Positions 1 to 8,180 of a stretch of DNA of 64,000 nucleotides are shown piece after piece. This DNA is from a virus. The stretch is taken from IMG/VR virus record IMGVR_UViG_3300025085_000013, positions 1 through 64,000 of that record. The stretch is one strand, 5' to 3'. The notes below the pieces were generated by a model. The model ran no database searches and was not told where the DNA came from. It was given only the letters and a program-made list of their open reading frames with translations. Each line of letters begins with the position of its first letter. Position 1 is the stretch's first letter. Position numbers and translations under genes: made by a program.

Positions 1-720
1 CTTCAGTACCTTGTAAACCTTGAGTTCCTTGTAAACCAGTGATACCTTGAATACCTTGTGTTCCTGTACCTTCAGTACCTTGTAAACCTTGAGTTCCTTG
101 TAAACCAGTGATACCTTGAATACCTTGTGTTCCTGTACCTTCAGTACCTTGTAAACCTTGAGTTCCTTGTAAACCAGTGATACCTTGAATACCTTGTGTT
201 CCTGTACCTTCAGTACCTTGTAAACCTTGAGTTCCTTGTAAACCAGTGATACCTTGAATACCTTGAGTTCCTGTACCCTGTGATCCAGTTATACCTTGAG
301 TACCTTGAGTTCCTTGTAAACCAGTGATACCTTGAATACCTTGAGTTCCTGTACCCTGTGATCCAGTAATACCTTGAGTACCTTGAGTTCCTTGTAAACC
401 AGTGATACCTTGAATACCTTGTGTTCCCGTACCTTCAGTACCTTGTAAACCTTGGGTTCCTTGAATACCAGTGATACCTTGAATACCTTGAATACCTTGT
501 GTACCTGAACCTTCAATACCTTGTGTACCTTGAGTTCCTTGAATACCAGTGATACCTTGAATACCTTGTATTCCTGTACCTTCAGTACCTTGTAAACCTT
601 GAGTTCCTTGTAAACCAGTGATACCTTGAATACCTTGAGTTCCTGTTCCTTGTGCTCCAGTAATACCTTGCGTTCCTTGTAAACCAGTTATACCTTGAGT
701 TCCTTGTGTACCTTGTGGAC
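1..720 (-). repeat. Tandem repeats encoding Gly-X-Y collagen-like chain
   Basis: The first four complete units start at plus-strand positions 1, 70, 139 and 208, a period of 69 bp (23 residues). Each unit holds seven Gly-X-Y triplets plus one two-residue step (GT before GTQ), so each contains one Gly-X-Gly interruption. Units beyond 276 are more varied. The same words recur at 55030-58490 in the same orientation. Confidence 0.9.
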
Positions 721-1504
721 CACTACCTGAAGTAATAGCTACTTCAATATTTTCATTACCAGCACCTGAACCTGTAACAGTTACACCAGTTCCTGTAAAA
801 TCTATTTTTTTAACATCAGTAGTTACGGATGTACCACTATCTTCTATTTCTATCGCAGAACCACCACCACCTCCAGATGTACCGATATATCTAAAACCAG
901 TTATATAGAAATTAAAACCATCCGGAAATAGAAATGCATAATTTGGATCAGCAATTAAAGTTTGTAAGTAATCAGATATAAAAAGTAATCCTTGATCATA
1001 ATTAAATACCCAACCTACATATTCAGGCTGAGACCCTTGGCCTAGTGTTGGATATACTTGCGCAAAACTACCTGGTGCACCCGCAGGATCACCACTCCAT
1101 AAGGTAATCTTATACCCATCTGAAGGTTGTCCTGACGCTTGTGGTCGAGATGCAGGCAAAATCCAATCTCTCCTAAAACCAGAAGTAGGATCATTATAAG
1201 TATTATAAGCTACAAATGTAGAATTATTTAAATTATATACTTGTGTTAATCTTATTGCATTACTTGGATTACTATCATCTTGAATAATAGTTGGGTTTGC
1301 TGCTGCCGCGCTTTGTGCAGCAGAAACTGTAGCAGCAGGAGGAATAGATTGATATTGTGTTAATATTCTTTCGGTTGCCTTAACATTAGGCTCGAATGCT
1401 AAAGTTGATTCATACCATCGTTTACCTGCAGATGCATCAATGACACCACCTGCCTGTACTTTAAAGGTTAGCTTATTAACTTCATTTATAGAAAATCCTG
1501 CCAT
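1..1504 (-). CDS. Collagen-like tail fibre protein, 3' end outside window
   Basis: The frame is open from an ATG at 1504 to the window edge (501 codons, no stop), so the C-terminus is missing. Residues 1 to about 260 are a non-collagen N-terminal region: an Ala-rich stretch near residues 58-70, then beta-rich sequence ending in a Gly-Ser linker and the motif KKIDFTGTGVTVTGSGAG. From about residue 261 the chain becomes Gly-X-Y with Thr, Gln, Ile and Leu, almost without Pro, arranged at 1-276 as tandem 69-bp units. The repeat matches the collagen-like parts of the giant fibre at 54345-59282. The segment before the collagen resembles KTINFVGADV in the upstream gene (1543-3834). A box GAATAAATATA lies just before the start. 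A virion fibre role is inferred from composition and context; the tip domain is not visible. Confidence 0.8.
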   Translation of the reverse strand, partial: MAGFSINEVNKLTFKVQAGGVIDASAGKRWYESTLAFEPNVKATERILTQYQSIPPAATVSAAQSAAAANPTIIQDDSNPSNAIRLTQVYNLNNSTFVAYNTYNDPTSGFRRDWILPASRPQASGQPSDGYKITLWSGDPAGAPGSFAQVYPTLGQGSQPEYVGWVFNYDQGLLFISDYLQTLIADPNYAFLFPDGFNFYITGFRYIGTSGGGGGSAIEIEDSGTSVTTDVKKIDFTGTGVTVTGSGAGNENIEVAITSGSGPQGTQGTQGITGLQGTQGITGAQGTGTQGIQGITGLQGTQGLQGTEGTGIQGIQGITGIQGTQGTQGIEGSGTQGIQGIQGITGIQGTQGLQGTEGTGTQGIQGITGLQGTQGTQGITGSQGTGTQGIQGITGLQGTQGTQGITGSQGTGTQGIQGITGLQGTQGLQGTEGTGTQGIQGITGLQGTQGLQGTEGTGTQGIQGITGLQGTQGLQGTEGTGTQGIQGITGLQGTQGLQGTE

Positions 1505-1520
1505 TTGATTAGTTTCTTTT

Positions 1521-1531
1521 TATATTTATTC
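1521..1531 (-). promoter_or_regulatory. Putative late-promoter box
   Basis: Minus strand reads GAATAAATATA, 17 nt before the start of the collagen-like gene. It resembles the T4 late promoter TATAAATA and recurs before many structural genes here. Confidence 0.35.
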
Positions 1532-1542
1532 AATTTTATATT

Positions 1543-3834
1543 TTACACAGATCCACCAGACTCTGATGTAGGTGACCCATTGCTAAATATTATTTTTGCT
1601 GATATACCACCTAGTTTAATTTCTTCATCAATTAAATGAACCTCAATATAAAAACCATCAATTGGTGCTGGTATCGAACCAAAGGAACAGTCTATAACAT
1701 TTGGGGTTGGTGTTGCTATTGTTGTTCTTATTTGAGCGCTGTTATCAGGAGCATCAACCGAAGTAGGTGGGTCTTGTGTAAGACCGAAAAATGGCTGGCC
1801 ATGGACAGAATATGGTATTGCATTATATCCAATATTACTGGTACTACCAGAAGTACCTAACGGCCTAACATATATTAACATCTTATTACTACTTAATGCA
1901 GTGAGTGCATCAGGGCTAGTCCCAAAATCTCCTGAAAAGGTTAATTCAAATGCACTAAATGGTCTATTACGGTTGTCGTCGCCTGGTGGGGGGTCTGATG
2001 ATACTTCAAATAATCTATGATAAGTAGAAGTTACTCCATAAGCTGCTGTATTATAATCAGGATTACCACCACCCCCTACTGGAGCAAAGCCAGTTAAATT
2101 AGATATTACTGTTGATGGTAGTGGAGAATTACCGTCATCCGCGTAAAATTTATCAGGCCTAACTAAAGTACCTCCTACAACAGCAGACTGGCAGAACGGG
2201 CCAGTTGATATAGTCGATGTTGTTTGGTTTGTTAAACCTGATGGGGCTAATACAGAAGAAGAAACTATTGGTTGATAAGAACCTAAACTTCTTGTTAATC
2301 GCTGTGCCTCATCATCAAATCTTTCAGTTAATTTATCACTTGTTACACCATAAGTATCTATTAATATCTCAGATGGATTAGAATTTACAAACCCTGAATC
2401 TAGCCAAGGGTCATATGCTTTTGATTTTATTGTAGCATCAGTATTTCTAAATCTCCAATTAGATGTAGTAATATCCCATTCATCGTAATCGATACTTATA
2501 TTACTTGCATCATAATCATTTGTCCAACCTGTTAAACTAAATCCACTAGGCCAACTTGTGTTATCCCATGCAGGTTCTTGTACAGGAGTTAAGCCATAAT
2601 CTGTACCTTCAACTAATAAATTATAATTAGAAGCACCACCTTGTCCTTGTGTGTTACTGTTAAGTTTATCAATAGAGTTAACATTTATTTCAAATCGTGA
2701 ATTAAGATCATAATATTCAACACCGCTTAAATATTTTGTAATTATAGATGGAAGTGAAGTAGATTCTATGATAGTAACACTACCATTGATCTGTGGTGTT
2801 GATGGATAAGCACCGTCATTATTAGCATCCCAGAAAACCTCCGGTTGAGTGTAAGAATATGAAGCACCACTATCAGTAGTTGAATCAGTAGTCATAGTAC
2901 ACTTAACATGAAACCTTCCACCGCTCCTACCGGCAAACGTAAAAATATCACCAATGTTTACTGTTATTTGAACATCTGCTTTTTTTCTATTAGCATCATT
3001 TTGAAAATTAGTTATATTAACAAGTATTCTATTTGAAGGTGAGTTATATGAACCTGCTGCAAATATAGTATTTGTAGTAAAATTTTCTAACTCAGTAACA
3101 CCATCAGCATCATATACAATAACATTTATATTAGCATTACCGATATTAGAATCACTAAAGCCTGTTACCTGACCGCTTGTCGTAAATGTAATTGGCACGG
3201 GTGTTGATGGATCTTTACTATTAAATGCAGGGTGATTAGTACCAGCCCAACCGCCAGTTTTAAATGGGGTACCGGTACCTTCATCCTGGGGATTGCTTAT
3301 TCTTATTGATGCACTTCTTGTAAAACCACCTTCTGAAACTGTTCCGTTTGTACTACCATCAGTTGTGTTAAAATGAGAAGCAAATGTTGGTACTGGTATA
3401 AAGACATTTACAGTACCTGGTGTACCACTATCTTGAGCTAATACATCAGCACCGACAAAGTTAATAGTTTTATATGTACCTATATCAGTACCTTCATCCT
3501 TAATATGTAAACCTGCAAATGTTAATTTATTATTTCCATCTACAATAAGGTTTGTTTGTGTATTATCTAAATTAATCGATATTTCTTCATCAGATCCAAC
3601 TGGTGTTAATTTAATACCTGAACCTGCAGTAACAGTATCACCTCCTCCGCCACCTAAGCTATTAATAGTTATAGTATCACCAGCAGCAGTACTGACTTTA
3701 ACTAATTGTATATCAGTTCCACCTACTAGTGTAGGGTTATATGATGCATCAATAAAATCATATAGCGTAGTCTGAGTGATTAAATCACCTGCTTCAAATA
3801 ATAGTTTTAATTGATCTTTTGCTAGTACTGGCAT
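1543..3834 (-). CDS. Putative tail fibre/virion surface protein, 763 aa
   Basis: No enzymatic motif is visible. The first 50 residues look helical, followed by a Gly run near residue 60 and long Ser/Thr/Gly/Asn-rich beta-type sequence, typical of phage fibres. A segment about 100-150 residues in (KTINFVGADVLAQDSGTPGT) resembles the piece just before the collagen repeats in the downstream gene, a motif common in phage fibre shafts. It lies between a short Lys-rich ORF and the collagen-like gene. I do not recognise a named family. A baseplate- or neck-attached fibre is inferred from composition and neighbours. Confidence 0.7.
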   Translation of the reverse strand: MPVLAKDQLKLLFEAGDLITQTTLYDFIDASYNPTLVGGTDIQLVKVSTAAGDTITINSLGGGGGDTVTAGSGIKLTPVGSDEEISINLDNTQTNLIVDGNNKLTFAGLHIKDEGTDIGTYKTINFVGADVLAQDSGTPGTVNVFIPVPTFASHFNTTDGSTNGTVSEGGFTRSASIRISNPQDEGTGTPFKTGGWAGTNHPAFNSKDPSTPVPITFTTSGQVTGFSDSNIGNANINVIVYDADGVTELENFTTNTIFAAGSYNSPSNRILVNITNFQNDANRKKADVQITVNIGDIFTFAGRSGGRFHVKCTMTTDSTTDSGASYSYTQPEVFWDANNDGAYPSTPQINGSVTIIESTSLPSIITKYLSGVEYYDLNSRFEINVNSIDKLNSNTQGQGGASNYNLLVEGTDYGLTPVQEPAWDNTSWPSGFSLTGWTNDYDASNISIDYDEWDITTSNWRFRNTDATIKSKAYDPWLDSGFVNSNPSEILIDTYGVTSDKLTERFDDEAQRLTRSLGSYQPIVSSSVLAPSGLTNQTTSTISTGPFCQSAVVGGTLVRPDKFYADDGNSPLPSTVISNLTGFAPVGGGGNPDYNTAAYGVTSTYHRLFEVSSDPPPGDDNRNRPFSAFELTFSGDFGTSPDALTALSSNKMLIYVRPLGTSGSTSNIGYNAIPYSVHGQPFFGLTQDPPTSVDAPDNSAQIRTTIATPTPNVIDCSFGSIPAPIDGFYIEVHLIDEEIKLGGISAKIIFSNGSPTSESGGSV

Positions 3835-3844
3835 TATACATTAT

Positions 3845-4072
3845 TTATTTTACTTGAAGAAGATCCATAAACTTATCAAACGATAAAAGTAATACTTTCT
3901 TCTTTTTCTTCTTTTTTCCTTCAGGATCATCTCCACTACCAACCTTTTGTGTAGCAAAAGAATTTGCCGATCCAGGATCACCTGGAAGCTCAACAGCCCC
4001 CATACCCTGTACATCCATGTTAGGATTTAAGCCAACGGTTCCTGCTTCATTTTCATTTACGTCTTTAGACAT
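3845..4072 (-). CDS. Small hypothetical protein with poly-Lys stretch
   Basis: A 75-residue protein with an acidic/Gly-rich first half, a run of seven lysines (about residues 53-59), then a hydrophobic-aromatic tail LLLSFDKFMDLLQVK. The tail loosely resembles the LxxFxxFL pattern at the N-termini of several neighbours, but it is C-terminal and lacks the Glu that would mark a cleavage site. It starts one base inside the end of the nucleotidyltransferase gene, so translation is probably coupled. Function unknown. Confidence 0.55.
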   Translation of the reverse strand: MSKDVNENEAGTVGLNPNMDVQGMGAVELPGDPGSANSFATQKVGSGDDPEGKKKKKKKVLLLSFDKFMDLLQVK

Positions 4073-5190
4073 TATTTAATATTCTTTTTTAAATAAGTTG
4101 TACAAAAGTTTAATAATTCTTTTCTTGCTGGAGCAATATCACTCTTTTCTGTTGCAGGTCCACTTTTCCATTCTATCCAACCTTCTACTATTTGTTCTAA
4201 GCCTTCTTCCATTCCAGGCATAAGCTCAATATACTCTTCATTGATCTTTGATTCTTCAACAGTAAAGTTATTCAGTGATTTTAAATTTTTCATGTTGTTA
4301 TTTTTAATTTCTTTTATTGGTTCTAATATATTTTGTAATGGCTTATAAAAACTATGTATACTTTTAGGAGTCATTTTCTTAAAAGTCTTTTCATCATCTA
4401 TCTTTAACGCATTACGAACTTTAGATGCTGAAATGTTATCATCAGTTCTAAAAATCTCAAAACCCTTAAAATCAGGATCTACTCCTAATTGATCTCGGTA
4501 TGATTGTTTGTCAATCATTGCACCGTATGATTTTTTTCTATCCGTCCCATATCCCCACATCACAGGTTCATAAGCAGGTCTTGCTGCTGCAAACATTGTA
4601 TCAATTGCACCATTAGGAACTACAATAGCAGTTTCTAAAAATGGATATTGTTTTGCCATCTTAGCAAACATTGCTTGTTGCATTTCTTCATCAAACGGCC
4701 TTTTCTCAGGATCGTTGTTTTTTCCTCTAACTAAAAATACAACTACAGGCTTTCCATTTTCTTTATACATTTTTTCAAATACTTTAACATGACCTAATGT
4801 AAAAGGTTGGAATCTACCAACAAACATATTAACCTTTTTCTTACCTTGTTCTTTATGAGGAACTTTTAAAGCTTCATTAATTGGAGCGGTTGCAGTTCTT
4901 ACTCTATGACCATAAGGAGATAATGAATATCTCTTAATCCCAGTTTCATCTTCACTAATATTAAATAATCCTACATTTCTTTTAAGCCATCTTTTGTGAG
5001 CCTTTATTTCAGATAAGATATTATTAACCTCCTCTTCAGTTAAATGACCATCAGCAACAGCATCTAAAATAGCAGAACGAACTCTAGCAGCAGTAGATAC
5101 ATTTTTAGCTGGGTGAGCCTCAGTGTACCTTCTCTTAACAGTTACTCTCCTTTCATTTAAGAAATCATTTAAATCATTTATGTTATCCAT
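4072..5190 (-). CDS. NMNAT-like/cytidylyltransferase-fold nucleotidyltransferase with extra N- and C-terminal regions
   Basis: The core (about residues 118-285) is a HxGH-type nucleotidylyltransferase: GRFQPFTLGH at 125-134 (the first His of HxGH is Thr here) and the C-terminal phosphate-binding motif ISASKVR at 253-259. Such enzymes join a nucleotide to NMN, pantetheine phosphate, choline phosphate or similar; the substrate cannot be read from the sequence. Residues 1-117 are an extra basic/helical domain opening with LNDFLNERR, which matches the capsid-targeting-like motif seen on neighbours. After the core, Met300 begins a second such motif (LNNFTVEES) and a 74-residue tail with WKSGPATEKSDI, which looks like a small protein fused in frame or made from an internal start. 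NAD-related function is possible because T4-like phages such as KVP40 carry NMNAT genes. Confidence 0.75.
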   Translation of the reverse strand: MDNINDLNDFLNERRVTVKRRYTEAHPAKNVSTAARVRSAILDAVADGHLTEEEVNNILSEIKAHKRWLKRNVGLFNISEDETGIKRYSLSPYGHRVRTATAPINEALKVPHKEQGKKKVNMFVGRFQPFTLGHVKVFEKMYKENGKPVVVFLVRGKNNDPEKRPFDEEMQQAMFAKMAKQYPFLETAIVVPNGAIDTMFAAARPAYEPVMWGYGTDRKKSYGAMIDKQSYRDQLGVDPDFKGFEIFRTDDNISASKVRNALKIDDEKTFKKMTPKSIHSFYKPLQNILEPIKEIKNNNMKNLKSLNNFTVEESKINEEYIELMPGMEEGLEQIVEGWIEWKSGPATEKSDIAPARKELLNFCTTYLKKNIK

Positions 5191-5201
5191 ACCTTATATA
5201 T

Positions 5202-8012
5202 TTACTTTACCATTTTGATTCCCATCATAGATGAAAAAGGATTCCACACCATACCTTTTTGTTGAAACTTAAAGTTAGCACTACTAAACTTTTTAGTTTT
5301 AAATATGAAAGCACCTGCTTTAACTTTAGTATCTAAATATACCTGTTTAACATCAGTTACTTTTTGTGTAAGCTGAGTTAGTACATCAGAATATTTTTCA
5401 TTTAATGCATTTGCAGTTTCTACCATAATAGGATAGAAAATCATCCCTACTCTGTTAGAATCATTTTTTTCCATTCTCTCCTCATATTCTTTTGCATATT
5501 TGGTCGAATCAATTTTACCTCTCCATGCTCCAGTTTTTTCTGATAGTGTTTTTATAAATGATTTAAATTTATTTTGATCTTCTTTAAATAATTCATCTAA
5601 AAATTTAATTAAGGCTTCTCTTGTTACAGATTTTTGATTTAGGTTAGCTTGCTGTAAAACATATGAATAGCCTGATCCTTGGTTAGGTCCTAGTACATCA
5701 GCAGCTAAATTCATCACTTTATTATATGTTGTTGAATTTCTATTTAATTCATATGGGTTTAGCCATACCTTAACTACATCTTCATAAAATGTTGTTTGAT
5801 CTACATCTAACATAAGGCCATCATTTCTTTTAGCATTATCAATCATTTTCATTATTGAAGATCCACTCGGTGTACCTCCGCCTCCTGCCTTAGAAGAAAC
5901 TTTATATTGATCAAATTCAAAATCAACTAATGCTTCATTTGAATTCTTAGGATATGCTAATCCTTCTCCCGTATCTTTAATTATATTAAACATCATTAAT
6001 GCCCCTAACACTTCACCAAAGTCATTAGAAAAATTAGCTACAGAAACTTGATCTATTCCATCAAAGAAAGAAGCACCAACTTTATATACTATAGGAGTTC
6101 CACTAGAAGCATAGACTTCAAAATCTGAAAAGGTGCCAACTTTATTTTTTAATACTACTTGCATAGAATCTTTAATGAATTGTTTATAATTGTCAGGGTA
6201 AGATGTGTTATCTATAAACTGATTTACTTTAGTAACAACCGCTACTCCTGTTTTATAGGTAGTACTTGCAAGATCCATTGCATCAGGAGTTAAATCTTTT
6301 CCTTTTATTACTGCTGCTTCGCCTGTCTTTGCACTTACTTTATAACGATTGGTTAGAAAAATAGTATCTCCTCTTTTAAAGTCTTGTCCTAATATTTGTT
6401 TATTAGCCTTTAATGTTATTTTATAAGTATGAAATTGACCAGAAAAGGTTTTGGCAACATCTTTATGGTAATGCCCGCTAGGAAAGCCCTCTATCTTATA
6501 TGCGGATGTAGGGACTTTTAAAGCTTTTAAATATTTCTGAATGTTTTCTTCGGCAGTACCATCATTTGCTCCAAAATTAGCTCTTACATATTCTGGGCTA
6601 TATTTAGGACCTGCAGAATCTCTTCTTGTTTGTGGGAAAGTTTTTTCATAATGCTTTAACCAATTAGCCTGTCTTTCTTTTACGTTAGGCTGTTTCTTTG
6701 CTTCATTTAAAACATCAACCTTTGCTAGGTTAATAAAATTATTATAATCCAATACTTTATCTTCAATTAATAATTCTTCAGCATTAGGTAAAAGAGATTC
6801 ATTAGTTGATTTAATTTTTAAGTAATCATCAAAAGTTTTAAATTTGCCATCATCCTTTGTTTGAATTACATCGGTTACTTTATTTACCATTTTATTAAAA
6901 TCTTCAATAACTGATGGTGTCATAATATTACCGGCATTCTTTCTTTTCTTTTTTAAAGAGCCTAACATTATTTTAAATAAGTCTTTTAGCTTAGGATTAC
7001 TATTAAGGATATCTTTAGTTCTTTGGCTTGGTATTAATTCTACATTTAAATCAAATTCTTTACCTTTAGCAAACTCAGCTTTTTCAATATCAATCTTTGC
7101 AATATCTTTTCCTCTTTTGGTTACATAGTCATTAAATATGTTTGAAACTAATTCTATGTATCTCATATCTTCACTATCCCCTAAAATCTCATGCTTCTTA
7201 ATTCCTCTTTCTTCTATAAATGCTAAAAGATCCAACAAAATAATTTCATTAATATCAGCAGGAGTCTTCCTCATATCTATAGGCTCCTTTTCTTTCATTA
7301 AATTAATTGTATAAGGATCTATTAACTTAGCAGCAATAACTTGTTTAGTACCAGATTTATAAAATTTAAATACAATAGATTCTATAGGCTTCTTAAGATC
7401 ATTTTGTAAAGTAGTTGATTGAATATTAGGATTTAGAATTCTAAGTAAATATTCAGCAAATGAATTAGTACTAAAAATCTCAGCATGATCTTCTTTTGGT
7501 GTTTCTAAAAATTCTTTAATCTTTTTCTTTTGATCTTCTGTTAAGTAACCTTTAAATAATGGAAGTAATGGAGTAACACCTAATGCGTTTGCCCAGTCTC
7601 TAATTACTCTAGGATCTTCTATAACCTTTGTAACTTTGCCAGCTGGTGTCATTACTTTAATATGAGTAAGTACTAAATTGTTTTTAGGTAGCTTATCATA
7701 AGTAATAATACCAGGATTAGTATTTACAAAATATTGAAAACAGAACTTCCAATTTTCAGGAATAGAAGAAAGATTTTTGTTAGTTACAGATTTTATAAAA
7801 TTAATAGGCTTTTCATAATAAACCATTATAGTCCTATCAATTAAGTTAATAGGCTTTTGATTTCCACCTTTATAAAAAGTAATTCCTTCACCGCCTTTTT
7901 TAAATGAAAATGAAGAACCTGATAGTTTTTCTGAAACTACAAGATAATCCTTAAAAAGATCTTCTATTAATTGTTGCCCTGCATCTTTATAAATCTGAGT
8001 TAACTCTTTCAT
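5202..8012 (-). CDS. Large protein with N-terminal DNA/RNA-ligase-like nucleotidyltransferase domain and possible nuclease-like C-terminal domain
   Basis: The first ~235 residues show covalent nucleotidyltransferase motifs in the expected order: motif I EKLSG with the candidate nucleotide-accepting Lys29, a motif III-like WKFCFQYFV (89-97, Gln where Glu is usual), motif IV IESIVFKF (210-217) and motif V AAKLIDP (227-233). The remaining ~700 residues are unrelated to ligases I know. A segment at 660-720 has a helix with Glu667, then VDFEFDQYKVSSKAGGGG, which loosely fits a PD-(D/E)xK-type nuclease core, but this is weak. It is preceded by a rho-independent terminator and its own AT-rich promoter-like box, so it is probably a separate transcription unit from the ligase-like gene upstream. 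A role in end-joining, repair or host nucleic-acid attack is inference. Confidence 0.65.
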   Translation of the reverse strand: MKELTQIYKDAGQQLIEDLFKDYLVVSEKLSGSSFSFKKGGEGITFYKGGNQKPINLIDRTIMVYYEKPINFIKSVTNKNLSSIPENWKFCFQYFVNTNPGIITYDKLPKNNLVLTHIKVMTPAGKVTKVIEDPRVIRDWANALGVTPLLPLFKGYLTEDQKKKIKEFLETPKEDHAEIFSTNSFAEYLLRILNPNIQSTTLQNDLKKPIESIVFKFYKSGTKQVIAAKLIDPYTINLMKEKEPIDMRKTPADINEIILLDLLAFIEERGIKKHEILGDSEDMRYIELVSNIFNDYVTKRGKDIAKIDIEKAEFAKGKEFDLNVELIPSQRTKDILNSNPKLKDLFKIMLGSLKKKRKNAGNIMTPSVIEDFNKMVNKVTDVIQTKDDGKFKTFDDYLKIKSTNESLLPNAEELLIEDKVLDYNNFINLAKVDVLNEAKKQPNVKERQANWLKHYEKTFPQTRRDSAGPKYSPEYVRANFGANDGTAEENIQKYLKALKVPTSAYKIEGFPSGHYHKDVAKTFSGQFHTYKITLKANKQILGQDFKRGDTIFLTNRYKVSAKTGEAAVIKGKDLTPDAMDLASTTYKTGVAVVTKVNQFIDNTSYPDNYKQFIKDSMQVVLKNKVGTFSDFEVYASSGTPIVYKVGASFFDGIDQVSVANFSNDFGEVLGALMMFNIIKDTGEGLAYPKNSNEALVDFEFDQYKVSSKAGGGGTPSGSSIMKMIDNAKRNDGLMLDVDQTTFYEDVVKVWLNPYELNRNSTTYNKVMNLAADVLGPNQGSGYSYVLQQANLNQKSVTREALIKFLDELFKEDQNKFKSFIKTLSEKTGAWRGKIDSTKYAKEYEERMEKNDSNRVGMIFYPIMVETANALNEKYSDVLTQLTQKVTDVKQVYLDTKVKAGAFIFKTKKFSSANFKFQQKGMVWNPFSSMMGIKMVK

Positions 8013-8030
8013 TTGCTTATTTTATATTGT

Positions 8031-8044
8031 CAATTTATATATTC
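8031..8044 (-). promoter_or_regulatory. Putative promoter box upstream of the 936-aa protein
   Basis: Minus strand GAATATATAAATTG sits about 19 nt before the start at 8012 and directly downstream of a terminator, so the gene needs its own promoter. It is close to the T4 late consensus TATAAATA. Confidence 0.45.
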
Positions 8045-8061
8045 TTTAGTTTAATAGCTAT

Positions 8062-8093
8062 ATAAAAAAAGGATAGCATAATACCTACCCCTT
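8062..8093 (-). terminator. Rho-independent terminator
   Basis: On the minus strand a 9-bp stem (AAGGGGTAG with CTATCCTTT, two G-U pairs) closes an 8-nt loop and runs into a tract of seven T. It lies about 90 nt after the stop of the ligase-like gene and before the promoter box of the 936-aa gene. Confidence 0.7.
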
Positions 8094-8159
8094 ATCTTAC
8101 TCTATTATCTTCAGAGTATATACAAATATCACAAATGCTAACTCTTAATACAGGTGATC

Positions 8160-8175
8160 TATATAGGCCTATATA
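8160..8175. repeat. Perfect 16-bp palindrome
   Basis: TATATAGGCCTATATA, starting 5 nt after the stop codon of the ligase-like gene. It could be a hairpin protecting the 3' end or a binding site; no T-tract follows it. Confidence 0.6.
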
Positions 8176-8180
8176 CTATT

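Noticed and set aside
289-516. Minus-strand 75-codon open frame rich in VFK/VLK
   Set aside because: It is an out-of-frame reading of the collagen-coding repeat; the true frame is the Gly-X-Y one from 1504. Similar shadows occur at 58190-58375 and on the plus strand at 56763-57139 and 58146-58409.
1-720. CRISPR-like array
   Set aside because: The regular repeats are continuous coding units without unique spacers and encode Gly-X-Y.
5202-8012. Firm call of a restriction-type nuclease in the C-terminal half
   Set aside because: Only a loose D/E...K pattern is visible; not enough to name a nuclease family.
8013-8180. tRNA gene in the second largest gap
   Set aside because: No cloverleaf arms or TPsiC box can be drawn; the structure present is a terminator and a palindrome.
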